In this document: piece after piece, positions 25,209-36,400 of the stretch
Numbering within the stretch: the first letter of the stretch is position 1
Layout: every line of letters begins with the position of its first letter
Source of the DNA: Paramacrobiotus metropolitanus
Taxonomy: Eukaryota; Tardigrada; Eutardigrada; Parachela; Macrobiotidae
DNA length: 64,000 nt
Reading direction: 5' to 3'
Assembly: GCF_019649055.1 (NCBI RefSeq)
Contig: NW_026570309.1
Coordinates: 62,001-126,000 of the forward strand
Translations under genes and position numbers: made by a program
Notes under the pieces: model-generated
Told to the model about the DNA's origin: nothing
Database searches by the model: none
Seen by the model: the letters and a program-made list of their open reading frames with translations, nothing else

Positions 25209-25797
25209 ATCCACCAGCGGCTAGTCAAGTCAAATTTCCAACGCACGTTTCCGAAATCAATCAACACAAAAGAAAGCTCCAGCAGCAGTCTTATCAAGAG
25301 TCAGATTTGTTTTTCTAAGAGAAAGTTGCTATTTTTGTCAAGAGAAAAAAAGTTCTACAAAACGGATCCTTTATATCCTGGTGTCAACGCGACGGGGGTG
25401 TCATTATTTCCGGGTGCACACAGAAAATGCAATGATGTTGTTAGTTAGTGCGGCGCGGGTAGATGTGTTAGGCGAATATAATATATTTCTTTTTGGTTAT
25501 TGCTTCGTTTATGTTAAAAATGGACAGGCTGACGTGTACCGCTTTTTTAGGTTTTAAGTTTGACCTTGGTTTTTAATAAACAATAAAGAAAAACCCAAAA
25601 CATGCGATCGTCGCTCGTAATCTGAAAAACATAACTACATACTTTATACTTCATGGTACTGTATTTATGAAAAACGACATCCACATGATGGTCATTATTG
25701 CACGGGTAATTCTGGAACATAGATTTGAGGACGAGTGCGTCTCGCAGTCTGATCGAAGATTTGGTTGTCCGACAGGAAAAAGAAATGTGTGACATTA

Positions 25798-26508
25798 TAG
25801 CCACCCCTTTTCCGCACCCCGATGATTATAGGCACCCTTGTTAATAATTAATTTACTTTTTAGACACCCTGTTTTTTACAGGCACCCCATAAGTAAGTGA
25901 GTTTTCGATACAAAGCTTGTACGAATGCTTTACACGTTAAGTACGGTTTATTATCATGATCGCTCGATCATAGAAATTAAGCACCTTGATACGTTTACTG
26001 TATCGCTCGAAGATGGTGAGGTTGAAAACGGCGAAGCAGCGGACAAGTTAAGCCTGACAATTTAGATGGGCACCCGGCTGCCAGTGGCGTTCCCTTCATT
26101 TTACCAGGTTCATAATTAACACAAAAAGCGCCCACAAAAGGCCGACCGCGATTAAGATCTGGAATGCGCGGAAAAACCTTTAATAACACAAAACCAGCTA
26201 TAAATAATCAGGGAAAGAGGGTACCATGTACCGGCTCACTTCCCTTAAGAGTGCTCTCACTTCTCTGCAGAGTTTGGCCACGCACGGACACCGCGAACAT
26301 TTGAATTGGTGTAGAACAAAATTCTGTAAAATATTACAAAAATCACGCGTTGTTTTAAATAAATTAAACAGCTTAAAAATTAAATGGGTGTCTATGAAAA
26401 ACCAATATAGGGTCTCCTTATTTAATTAATAGCGGAAAAGGGTGGCCATAAAAAAACAGTTTGCGAAAAGGGGTGGCTGTAGAAAACGGGGGTGAAAAGG
26501 GGTGGCTA
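25798..26508. mobile_element. Non-autonomous DNA transposon-like insertion in pseudogene copy A
   Basis: The ends are inverted repeats of about 14 bases (TAGCCACCCCTTTT / AAAAGGGGTGGCTA) next to TA dinucleotides at 25796-25797 and 26509-26510. Related GGGTGGC and GGCACCC motifs recur inside. The paralogous copy at 31490-31540 runs straight through this point, so the segment is an insertion. A short host stretch resembling AAAGAAATTCGTCATT occurs on both sides, longer than a TA duplication alone would explain. There is no transposase-like frame. Confidence 0.5.
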
Positions 26509-26792
26509 TAGTGATTTCCAAAAGAAATTCGTCATTTTCAGTTTATGTTTATGAAAATTCGATAGGCTTTGCATGGCAGTTCTGCAGTCCGATTCGCCCG
26601 TGCAACACGATATCCCAGTGTGCTAAGTGTAGTCACTGTAGTGCACACTTTGAAGAGCAGGTGCTGGGTGGGTCGCGTTCGTCCAACATCCACTTACAAA
26701 GCCAGCCTAGCCAGGTGATTGTTTTTATGTGCCGACTGGTTTCGGCCGCGTTAGTTGGGATCGGCGCCAAGATCTCAGCCTGCGGTTCGGTT

Positions 26793-27491
26793 AAGGGAAG
26801 TGGCCCGGTACATGGTACATACCAAATTCGTGCACATGCACGAAGTCTTTCCCTTTCGCGTACATACTCCGAAACCCTTTTTTCTCTTGTTTTCATGACA
26901 TTTTGTAGCCAAATGATTTGTATACACGGGCGTGAAAACTGTTTGTGCGCGCAACATCCGGTTCGGGAGTTATGGCTGTTAGAAAATTCCAAAAAGTTTG
27001 AATGCATTCAGGTGTACCAAAAGTCTCATTATGGACTGATCTCTTTCAGATTTTGCATGTAAATGCACATAATGTAAATAATGAAGAACGTTTTTACACC
27101 GATCCACCTAGCATGTTTTTCAAATTTTAAAATGAATTTATAAAATTTTAAAATTCATTTTAAAACTGGAAAAAAGCAGGGAAGTCTGGGTCGGTGTAAA
27201 AACAATCTTCATGGCCAAGTACATTTACGTGAAAAATTTGAAGGAGATCGGTTCATAATGAAACCTTTTTTGGTACATCCAAATGCATTTAAATTTTTTG
27301 GAATTTTCTAACAGCCATAACTCCGGAACCGAATGTTGCGCGCACAAACGGTTTTCCGCCAGTGTACAAATCGTCTGGCTACAGAATATCATAAACCGAA
27401 ACAAAAATTTGTTTGGGAGTGCGCGAAAGTGAAAGTCTTCGTGCATGTATCTGTACACGAATTTGGTATCATGTACCGGGCCACTTCCCTT
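26793..27491. mobile_element. Foldback (long palindromic) element inserted in pseudogene copy A
   Basis: The arms are inverted copies of one another: roughly 26793-27104 pairs with 27189-27491. The outer ends are AAGGGAAGTGGCCCGGTACAT and its complement, and the centre is itself palindromic (27125-27165). The arms differ at many positions, so the element is not recent. The related copy at 31800 shows an apparently empty site (GGTTAAGTATTCGTCGC), placing the insertion between GGTTA and CGTCGC. A fragment resembling the outer end also lies at 26222-26250 inside the other insertion. Confidence 0.65.
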
Positions 27492-29331
27492 CGTCGCTAA
27501 TTCAAAATCCAGTGGCTTTTTATGCAAACGTACTCTGTAAGTAGTAGGTTTTCTCTCATAACTACGGTAAGAAAACTGCATGTCTTTAGGCAATTGTACC
27601 CGTTTGTCGTAGTCAAATTCGAAGTACTGCAGATCGCGCAGGGGAATTCCTTTGCACAATGCCGACGGCGGTCCGCCGGGTACATCCGCTCCACGCTGGG
27701 AACAACCGCCGGATGCGGCTTTATGGGTGCTCCTTCCCAAGTTGAACCTTAACTTGCAGAAAGATAGTTAAACTAAAAATACTTGTAAACGTATCAATTA
27801 CTGACAATTACTGACATCAATTAACATCAGTTAACACCAATTACTGACGAGGTGAAATTCAGATGTTGTGACAACATTAGTTTCGTGTGCTGCGGGGCAG
27901 AAGTACAATATTAGTTAGCCACTTCGCTACGCTTCGTAATAACAGAAGTCTGAAAAAACGTCAAATTCTTTATTACTGTACATTAAATATTTTGTAAATT
28001 TAATTTTACGCTTCAAGTGTTACAATCGTACAATTACTTTGGTAAGTGCGAGCTGATTGTGTGTGCACGTAATCTCTGCATACAAACATTTCTGAAGATC
28101 AGATGGGGGATTCGGCAGATGCTATATTATTTGCAATAAAGTATACATACGTGTTTAATTGTACAGCATCATGCAGTAATAAATTTGAAAAAGCCGACTC
28201 GAATGTTGTGGATAGAGAATTTTTCACACTTCTAGTTATCAAAACAAGTTACGTGCATGTGAATTTTCGCATTTTAAACCGCATTTGCGTTGTAGCAAAG
28301 CTTGCATTGTCCCCCGATTATTACTAGAGTCGCCACCGATCCCAGCTTCGTCCCGGTCAACTAGCTCCACTTTGTTTCGAACATGTGCATTTTTCTCTCA
28401 CTGCCTGCGTGCGTCTGCGTCCTCTCGGGAATGTAAATTTTCGGAGGCATCCGCCGGAGGTTTGGACCAGCCTCCCTGAAGACTGGAGGGAGGGGACGGG
28501 GGCAGTTATCCGTTCCCTTTCCTCGTCTCTATGACCACCGCCATACAGACGGCGACAAGGTGTAATTTCCCCGAAAGGCTTCTTTCGACCCTTTCTGTTG
28601 TTCTGAACTTTCGATCACTGCGCCGAAGCACGCTCCGCCACCTCTTTCAGTAATCGTGCTGATGACCTTACGCGTGCTGCCGGCTCGGCCGTGACCGTAT
28701 GATTGCCAGGAAATTAAAAAGATATTTCTTCACTCTAGAAATACTGCACAATTATCTTAAATGCCCCGAAAGAATTTAATATGCCGGCATTAAAATCACT
28801 TTTATGATTGTCCCGTCCGCCCAAGCACTACCATATCATATGCCCTGCCAAGGTCTACGTACACTGACAGTGGTATGCAGGTGCGATATTTGTCACTGAT
28901 TACACTGAATTCAATTTAAACACAAGCACAGGGCGACGAAACGCTGCCGAAACCGACCAGCACTCACAGCAGCATTAGCTTAAATTTTGTATTATTTGTA
29001 GGACGAGAGATGACAACAATCGCAGTACGAGAGTTGCCTTCTTCTCTTCCGTCCTGGTCAGAAGTTTTGTGGTAATCTAACAATCTGTGGAGAGCGATTT
29101 TTAACAATCTTGCGGGTTCTAACGCTTCCACTCCGACTCATATCACTTCCGGTGTCACAGACTTTGGCTTTCTAGTGTGGTCCCAGATCCACGCCGAAAT
29201 AATAATTACTCCAGTCTGCGGTGCCTCTACCATGTTCTGGGTCTCGGTTCGACTGTTGGAAAACGAATATTTGATGACAGAGAAATTGTTCCGGGTTCCT
29301 ACCTGCGGCAGACTTTAATAATTTTAAACAT

Positions 29332-29410
29332 CATTACACTTACACATTACAAGCGCATCACACATTACACACACATTACATTACACATTACATTACACAT
29401 TACATCACAC
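29332..29410. repeat. CATTACA-type microsatellite flanked by a 21-bp direct repeat
   Basis: Units such as CATTACA and CACATTA repeat irregularly for about 80 bases. The 21-bp sequence GCAGACTTTAATAATTTTAAA occurs on both sides (29308-29328 and 29418-29438). The region from 29180 to about 29570 otherwise shows nothing recognisable. Confidence 0.7.
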
Positions 29411-29569
29411 TATAATAGCAGACTTTAATAATTTTAAATTACATTCTCGTTTATCACCAACGGTTACAAGATGTTTTGTTGCTCCAGTCGGTTTCCGGCG
29501 GCGTAGCAGTGCGTAACAATTTTAGTGGTATTAATACGAGTATCATACGTGCACAATGCTTAGCCTATG

Positions 29570-31008
29570 AATGCACCCAACGTGCACGGCAGTAACGTAG
29601 TGTATGGGCGTAATGCGCGCACATCCTTATTCACTCCTATAATATTATAACACGGCACTACAACTGTATGTGTGGCAGAATTTTTCGGGGAATTTATTTT
29701 TTTCCTGTTTTTAGATTTTGTCCACTTCAGTAGAGGGGGAAACCTTACTTCAAAGCAGACGTACGAGCCTGTCGGGGTACCCACCCGAACGAAGGACGCC
29801 GCCGGGCAGGAAACATCCGAAAGGTCATCAGCACGGTTACCGAGGAAGAGGAAGAAGGGAGTGATGCGGCACAACGGCATCCCAAGCCACAAAAGTGGTC
29901 GAAAGAAGCCTACGGGGAAATGGCACCGCGTCGCCATCTCTACGGCGGTGGCGATGGAGAGGAGCTAGGGAGGAAAAGGGGAACGGACCCCGGTGTCCAG
30001 GGACGGCTGGTCCAAACCCCCGGCGGTTGCCGCCGGGATCTCTGATGTCGGAGCAAAGAGGAGACGGACACAGACGGTCACGGAGGAACGATGGTCGAAG
30101 CAAAGTGAAGGTAATTATTTTCAAATTTATTACTGCATCTTGACGTCTTGACGCTTGCATCTACGTAGCTATATAAAAGATTGTTTTAGTATAAACAGTT
30201 AACATTTTGGCTTTACTTCGTCATTACTGGGGATTTTGATTCCTAGCTTATTTGTGAATTTATCGTTTTAACAATCAATGGCAGTTTCTTCCAGAATTTT
30301 GTATTTTTGTATAAATATCCAATGTACAAAGTATGTACTTGAAAATTTTATATTGTACTCTAATAAAGTACTTCTAGTCTATTTGGCGCATGAGTACTGT
30401 CTTTATAGCCCGACTGCTTGCGCACAGCGCGAGTACAGCTCGTCGTAATACGTTATTCATTTACAGGATCGAAGGGATGACCGCGACGACAACAGCTCCC
30501 GACGATCGGTCATCGCGGATGCGGGGTGGCCACTGGCAGGGAAAGAGTAAATCGCCGGCCGGAGCGCATGCCGGCAGTGCTGCCCGGAGTAAACCAGCAA
30601 AGTAACGAGCGAAACGCGCGAAGAGGAAACAAAAGACCCGTGGTGGGGAACGCCCAAAGTGCGCTCCGGGATTGACCGTGCCATTTTTTCCGCTCTCGGC
30701 TTTTCCACAACAGTTTTTATTGATTCAAGAATTAATTTTAGGTGAATTTTTGGGTTGAATTTCTGTGCATGTTTGACATAAACTCAGTGAAGTGTTTTTA
30801 CACAACATTTTTATATGTACGATGTTGCGTGATGACCTTTCGGAAACACAACGTTAATGCATTATGAAGCGTCGATATTATACATGCAGGTATTAATATC
30901 TGTTTTGTTAATTAGGGTACGCTGCGGGAAGGTATGCCGGCCATCATGCAGGCCTTCTACCTGCAGTTCTACGATCCGGACACGCACCTAAAAAGGAAGT
31001 ACAGACAG
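29570..31008 (+). pseudogene. Decayed copy B of the F5/8C-domain gene, plus-strand orientation
   Basis: Copy B runs opposite to its parent. 29570-29720 resembles intron 5. 29730-30110 resembles exon 6, with the same GKWHRVAI/GKWRRVAI stretch in an alternative frame. 30466-30640 resembles the start of exon 7 (AGSAARSK retained). 30750-30915 resembles intron 8 and 30916-30990 the start of exon 9 (REGMPAIMQAFYLQFYDPDTH). Exon 8 and the rest of exon 7 are missing. The copy ends inside exon 9, where it is joined to copy C in inverted orientation. Frame breaks make it non-functional. Confidence 0.75.
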
Positions 31009-31010
31009 AT

Positions 31011-32570
31011 AGTCTGTACATTCTTTTTACTGAGTTTGGTGTGCTGGAAGAGGATAAAAGGTTTGGGCTGGTTATCCTGGCCGACCCACTGCCACACCTG
31101 CGTGTCCGGATCGTAAAATTGCAGGTAGAACGCCTGCATTACAACCGGAATGCTCCCACCGTATTAATAAGAATAATAATTAAACACGTACCTGCAAGTC
31201 GATGCTTTAGGAGGCTGTTCAACTTAAAGGTCATCACGTATACCGTAAAAATCAAGAACGCAATCGTACTACCGTATTGCATTATATCGCTGAACGAAGT
31301 CAGTGTCAGGCTTGCAAACAAATTCAAAACCAAAGATCATTTTTGATCAATTTTTACGCAAATAAAAATGGTCAACTGAGGAAAAATAAGGAAAGGTTTG
31401 GCACTTACTGCACGGATAATCCCGGAACATATTCTGAAGATATGAGAACGGGTTCGTCTCGCAGTTTAATCGAAGTTATGACTGTCAAACTTATGACTGT
31501 CAAACAGGAAAAAGAAATTCGTCATTGTCAAAATTTTATGTATATACGATGGGCTTTGCACGCCATTCATGCAGCATAACTCGCCTACACACTACAATAT
31601 TACAGTGTTACTAAACAGTGCATATATTGAAGAGCAATTGCTGGATGGGTCGCGTTCGTCGGAAATCCACTTCCAAAGCAAGGTGATTGCTTTTGGTATG
31701 CTGACTGGTTTCGGCCATCAGTAAACGTCGGGTGCCATAACCGTCGGTCATAATACCCGGACTGGTGCCAGGATCTTGGACGTGTCTAATCGGATCTGGT
31801 TAAGTATTCGTCGCTAATTCAAAATCCAGTGATTTTTTTACGAAGACGTACGTAGTCGGTACTAGATCGTTTCCTAATTAGTAATAAAACTGCAAAATAA
31901 TGTTTCGGCAGTTTTGCCCGTGTGTCGTAGTCGATTGCGGATTTGCTATTTTGTCGTTGTCGTAATCGCTGCTGCAGATCGCGCAAGGGAATGTTTGCAC
32001 CATGCCGACGGCGGTCCCCCGAGTACCCGCTCCACGCTGAACGTACGGCGTCACTCCAGCGCCAAATAGACTAGAAGTGCTGTAGATGAAATCCAATTTT
32101 CAATGCACATCTAGGTAATATTAAAAATTCGTTTAAATTCGAACAGTTTTTAACTTTCGAATTCCCAACCGTGCTGATGACCTTTCGTGCGTGTTGCCGG
32201 CTCGGCGGCGTCCTCCGATCGGGTGCGTATCCAGGCAGGTTTGCATGTCGACTGTAAAGTAAGGTTTTGCGCTCTGCTAAAGCGGATAGAATCTACCAGA
32301 AAAGGCATCTGTGACAGTATGATTAAGGTAAAAAACATTTCTTCAAAAAAACACTGTATAATTTATTATCTGAACTTTTCAGAAAGTACTGTAACGTGAA
32401 GACCAATCTTTGTAGCTACTGCCTCCGGGCCCATACACTACGATATCATATGCCCTGCTGAATATTGCATACCAAGCTTCCACGTGCTCTGACACTGGGT
32501 GTACGCAGGTGCCATACTTGTCACTGCTGGTGCTAGCGCTTAAGCCGAATTCGGGGTAAAATACGAGTAA
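31011..32570 (-). pseudogene. Decayed copy C of the F5/8C-domain gene, minus-strand orientation
   Basis: On the minus strand 31011-31140 matches exon 9 (YLQFYDPDTQVWQWVGQDNQ versus YLQFYDPDTHVWQWVSQDNQ), 31150-31600 intron 8 and 31630-31800 exon 8. 31920-32055 is a damaged end of exon 7, 32165-32290 the beginning of exon 6, and 32290-32570 intron 5. It is tail-to-tail with copy B; the join at 31003-31023 is the short palindrome GTACAGAC-AGATA-GTCTGTAC. Deletions and shifted frames make it non-functional. Confidence 0.75.
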
Positions 32571-33443
32571 CAAAAGAGTACAGTAACAGAATGACTCTGT
32601 TGAGGATTATGTAGATGTGCATTGACAGCTAATCGTAAGCACTGTATAAAATTTTTGAAGCCGTTTTCACGCCTGTGTTCTGCATTCGTGCGTGACTTTC
32701 TCTATAACTAGATCTGCATTTTAAATTGAACAAGTTCGAGGTTTTTATAGTGACTGCTGAAAACTAAGTAATAATAATTATTATTATGAAAGCGGAATAA
32801 AAGCACTTTAAGTACAAGAACTATCTGAAATAATAAGCAGCAATAAAGAGAAAATAATTCTGTTAATTATACTCGGGTGCGGATGTGTATCATTGGCATT
32901 TCCGTGTGCGCACAGAAAATGGGATGATGTTTGTTAGTTAGTGCGGCGCCGCGGCTAGACGCGCTAAAAAAGATTACAATAAATAAGTAAATTATTTACT
33001 TTGTTCTTGCTTATATTTCTTCTAAAAATGTACTATCTGGCGTGGACTGCTTTTTAGTTAGTTTTGCTTTCGGTTTTCGGGAAAACAACAAAGAAAACCC
33101 CAAAACATACAATTGCCGTTCGTAACCAGAAAACTTATCCAAAGCATTGTTCATAAAAACATTCATAACACTAACGAGTAACGACATCAACGTACACGAT
33201 ACAAGTGCGCTGAAAAATGCCAAGCCAACATAAGTAAGCAAAAACCATCGAATCCAACAAGCACCGCTGACTAATTCTACCCCAGTAAACTAAAGGTCAC
33301 CAGAGCTTCACAGACGACACTCGCCAAGCCCTACAACAACTAAGTTACCAACAAGAAATCATTTCATAAGAAACTACAACTGACGAAAACGCAGAAATGT
33401 CCAATGCTTCCAAAAGGACAAATTCCAAAAATAATTCCCAGAA
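32571..33443. other. Non-coding 3' flank of the F5/8C-domain gene
   Basis: No gene is seen. About 32880-33180 is the sequence duplicated at 25400-25680, including the shared GTTAGTTAGTGCGGCGC, so the duplication that produced copy A extended past the parent's stop codon. The rest is AT-rich. Confidence 0.5.
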
Positions 33444-36400
33444 TTAGCCACATGCAATAACGCCCATCCGAATGAGCGGCAAGTTAATCCACAATTCGGG
33501 ATAAATCCGCAGTTTCCTGGTAAGCAGGCTCTGGGTAAAGCGCACCGGGAAGATGGTCTGTACTTCCTTTTTATTGAGCTTCGTGTGCTGGAAGAGGATA
33601 AAGGGTTTGGGCTGATTGTCCTGGCTGACCCACTGCCACACGTGTGTGTCGGGATCGTAGAACTGCAGGTAGAACGCCTGCATGATGGCCGGCATCCCTT
33701 CCCGCAACATACCCTAATTAACAATAAATATCAATTTCGGCGATTATAAATGCTGTATAAGTAAATAAATACAAAATATATGAATAAATGAATATGTATA
33801 AGTGAATATGTATAAATAAATAAATATGGATAAACAACTAAACGTAGGTTTCAATAAATGTATGCATGTACAGTATTAATGCTGCATTGCTAAAAATTCA
33901 TCGCGCAACACCGTGCACATAAAAAATGTCGTATAAATTCTTAATTTCACCGCAGTTTATGTCAAGCATGTTAAGAAGGGAAAATGGCCGGGGAAAAAAT
34001 TAAATTACACGGGCAATCTTGATCGTATGCATGAGTAATGGTGCGTCATGCATTTCAAAAGCTGTGCCGGCGTGCATGGTTGCCCGGCAAGAAAAAGAGA
34101 AATTACCACTGTAATATTAATAACACGCTGAGCTGAGTGAGCTCTCCGTTAAAGACTGCGTCATTTGCCCATGCTCTACGATATCATATTCACAGGATGT
34201 ACAAAGTGTGGTCCATACTTTAAACAGCAGCTGCTGGATGGGTCGAGTGCGTCCAAAATCCACTTCCAGCGCCAGGTGATTGTTCTTATTCTGCTGACTT
34301 GTTTCGGCCGTCAAAAGACGCAGGTTGACATAGCCATCCGCCATAATATCCGGATCGGCGCCAAGGTCTTGTACCTGCGTTAATTAAGCTTTCTTCACTA
34401 GTTCAAAATCCAGAGCAATGTTTTGCGCCACTTCAATCGGTACTGATTTTTGTCATTAGCAAAAAACTAAGAGTATTTTAGCAAGTATACCCGTTTGTCG
34501 TAGTCGATTTCGAAATACTGGAGATCGCGCAGGGGAATGCGCTTGCACAGGGTGGGCGGCGGTCCGCCGGGTATCCGCTCCACACTGGGCTCGATCACCG
34601 GATGCGGCTCTTTGGGCGTTTCCCCACCACGGGCGTCTCCTGTTTCCTCTTCACGCGTTGCGCTCGTTACTTTACGAGTTTTACTCCGGGCAGCACTGCC
34701 GGCGTTCGCCCCGGCGACATACTCGTTCCCTGACCAGTGACCCCCTCGCATCCGCGACGACCGATCGTCGGGACGGCTGTCGTCACGGTCTTCCCTTCCT
34801 GTAAATGAATAACGTATCACGACGAGCGGTACTCGCTATGCGCAAGCAATCGGACTGAAACGGCCCCTTTCATGCGCCAAATAGAGTAGAAGAAATGTCT
34901 TTATTAAAAGTATATAAAATTGTCAAGTACATCAGATATTTGTACAAAATACATAATTAAACTCAATAAGCTGGAAAAAACTGCCGATTAATTGTTAGAA
35001 CGACTAATTCAAAAATAATAATCATAGCTCAAAAATATCAATTACTGACGAAATAATGCCAAAAATTAATGATAACTGTTACTAGCTTTCTCGTACATAC
35101 AAAACTACATACGTACATGCAAGCCTTAAGACTGGGCAAGCACTATCGAGCAATCAGCCACTGGACTACGTTTGACAACATCGTAGGTAAGAACAGCCGT
35201 CAAATTCTTCGTTACAATTAATATTCCAAATTTACTTTGTAAACTGTAAGTCTACGATGGCTTCATACGCGCTTATAACGAAGATATTTTGTAACATTTT
35301 TCAAGATCAGTTGGCAGTTCGGTTCGGCATATAGGGATGCAGTTGCCTATGCCAGATACTTGTTTAGTTCACATATCCTGCAGTGATAATTTCGAAAAAG
35401 CCGACCTAAATGTTCTGGAATGCAGAATGTGTTGCAGTCGCTTGTACTCTGATGGTGACTTATCTTTCTATTAGAAAAATTAACTGTATGAGGACGTATT
35501 CGAAATTTCGAAAGTTCGCGTTTTAACCCGCATTTACGGTTTCATTCTATTTATTCCATGTGTATCCACAAATCACATACACCCAATTTCTGGTTTAGTT
35601 GTAAGTGCCAAGAATTCTGCTGTTTCACGATTTTCAGTTGTCAGTTAGTCGCTGATCCCTGCTCGTGCCATGCAGTATTAAATTTAAAAATAATTACCTT
35701 CACTTTGCTTCGACCATCGTTCCTCCGTGACCGTCTGTGTTCGTCTCCTCTTCGCTCCGGCACCAGAATTCCCGGCGGCATCCGCCGGATGTTTGGACCA
35801 GGCCTTCCTGGACACCGGGGTCCGTTCCCGTTGTCCTCCCTCCTCTTCGCCACCGCCATAGGGATGGCGACGCGGCGCCATTTCCCCGTAAGCCTCTTTC
35901 GACCATTTCTGTGGTTTCGGATGCCGCTGTGCCGCATCACTCTCTTCCTCCTCTTCTTCGGTAACCGTACTGATGAGCTTTCGGGTATTGCCTGCCCGGC
36001 GGCGTCCTCCGGTCTGGTGAATTTCTCGGCAGGCTTGCACGTCTACTTTGAAGTAAGGTTTCCCGCTCCACTGCAGCGGATAAAATCTGGCAAAATAACA
36101 GAAAGATAATCACCCCGACCAAGAGCAGTCTACTGGAACTGTAATACCGCGATATGGATAAAATCAAGGGGGTTTCATGCTAATGAAGCGAAACTATGAC
36201 GGTATGGTATGATTGATCGACAGGAAGAATAAAATTTTTCACTTATCACCGCCGATGTCAAATAATTATAACGGGCTTCCGAGACTTATACGAAGTCACT
36301 AGTGGCCGGTATATCATACGCCCCTGCACTACGATACTGCCATCAGTGCCATGTATTGTGTGCATTTGTTAGCTACGAACGTAGGTGTGATAATTATTAG

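Larger units (their letters stand above)
25380..29180 (-). pseudogene. Decayed copy A of the F5/8C-domain gene at 33444-39726
   Basis: On the minus strand this stretch follows the order of the intact gene with gaps. 25380-25690 matches its 3' flank (about 32880-33180); 25690-25796 matches intron 8; 26640-26790 matches exon 8; 27600-27735 matches the end of exon 7 (LRDLQYFEFDYDKR versus LRDLQYFEIDYDKR in the parent). 28020-28310 matches intron 6, 28330-28700 exon 6, 28700-28960 intron 5, and 28990-29175 exon 2. Exons 9, 5, 4, 3 and 1 were not found. Many small changes disrupt the frames, so it is a non-functional genomic duplicate, not a retrocopy (introns are present). Two foreign insertions interrupt it (25798-26508 and 26793-27491). 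Confidence 0.75.

Noticed and set aside
26502-27740. 186- and 171-codon frames facing each other
   Set aside because: They run across pseudogene exon relics and the arms of a foldback element; not genes.
29332-29410. CRISPR-like array
   Set aside because: Irregular short microsatellite units in an animal genome; no spacer structure.
29560-30160. Overlapping long frames on both strands
   Set aside because: Relics of exon 6 of the F5/8C gene in copy B; GC-rich sequence keeps several frames open.
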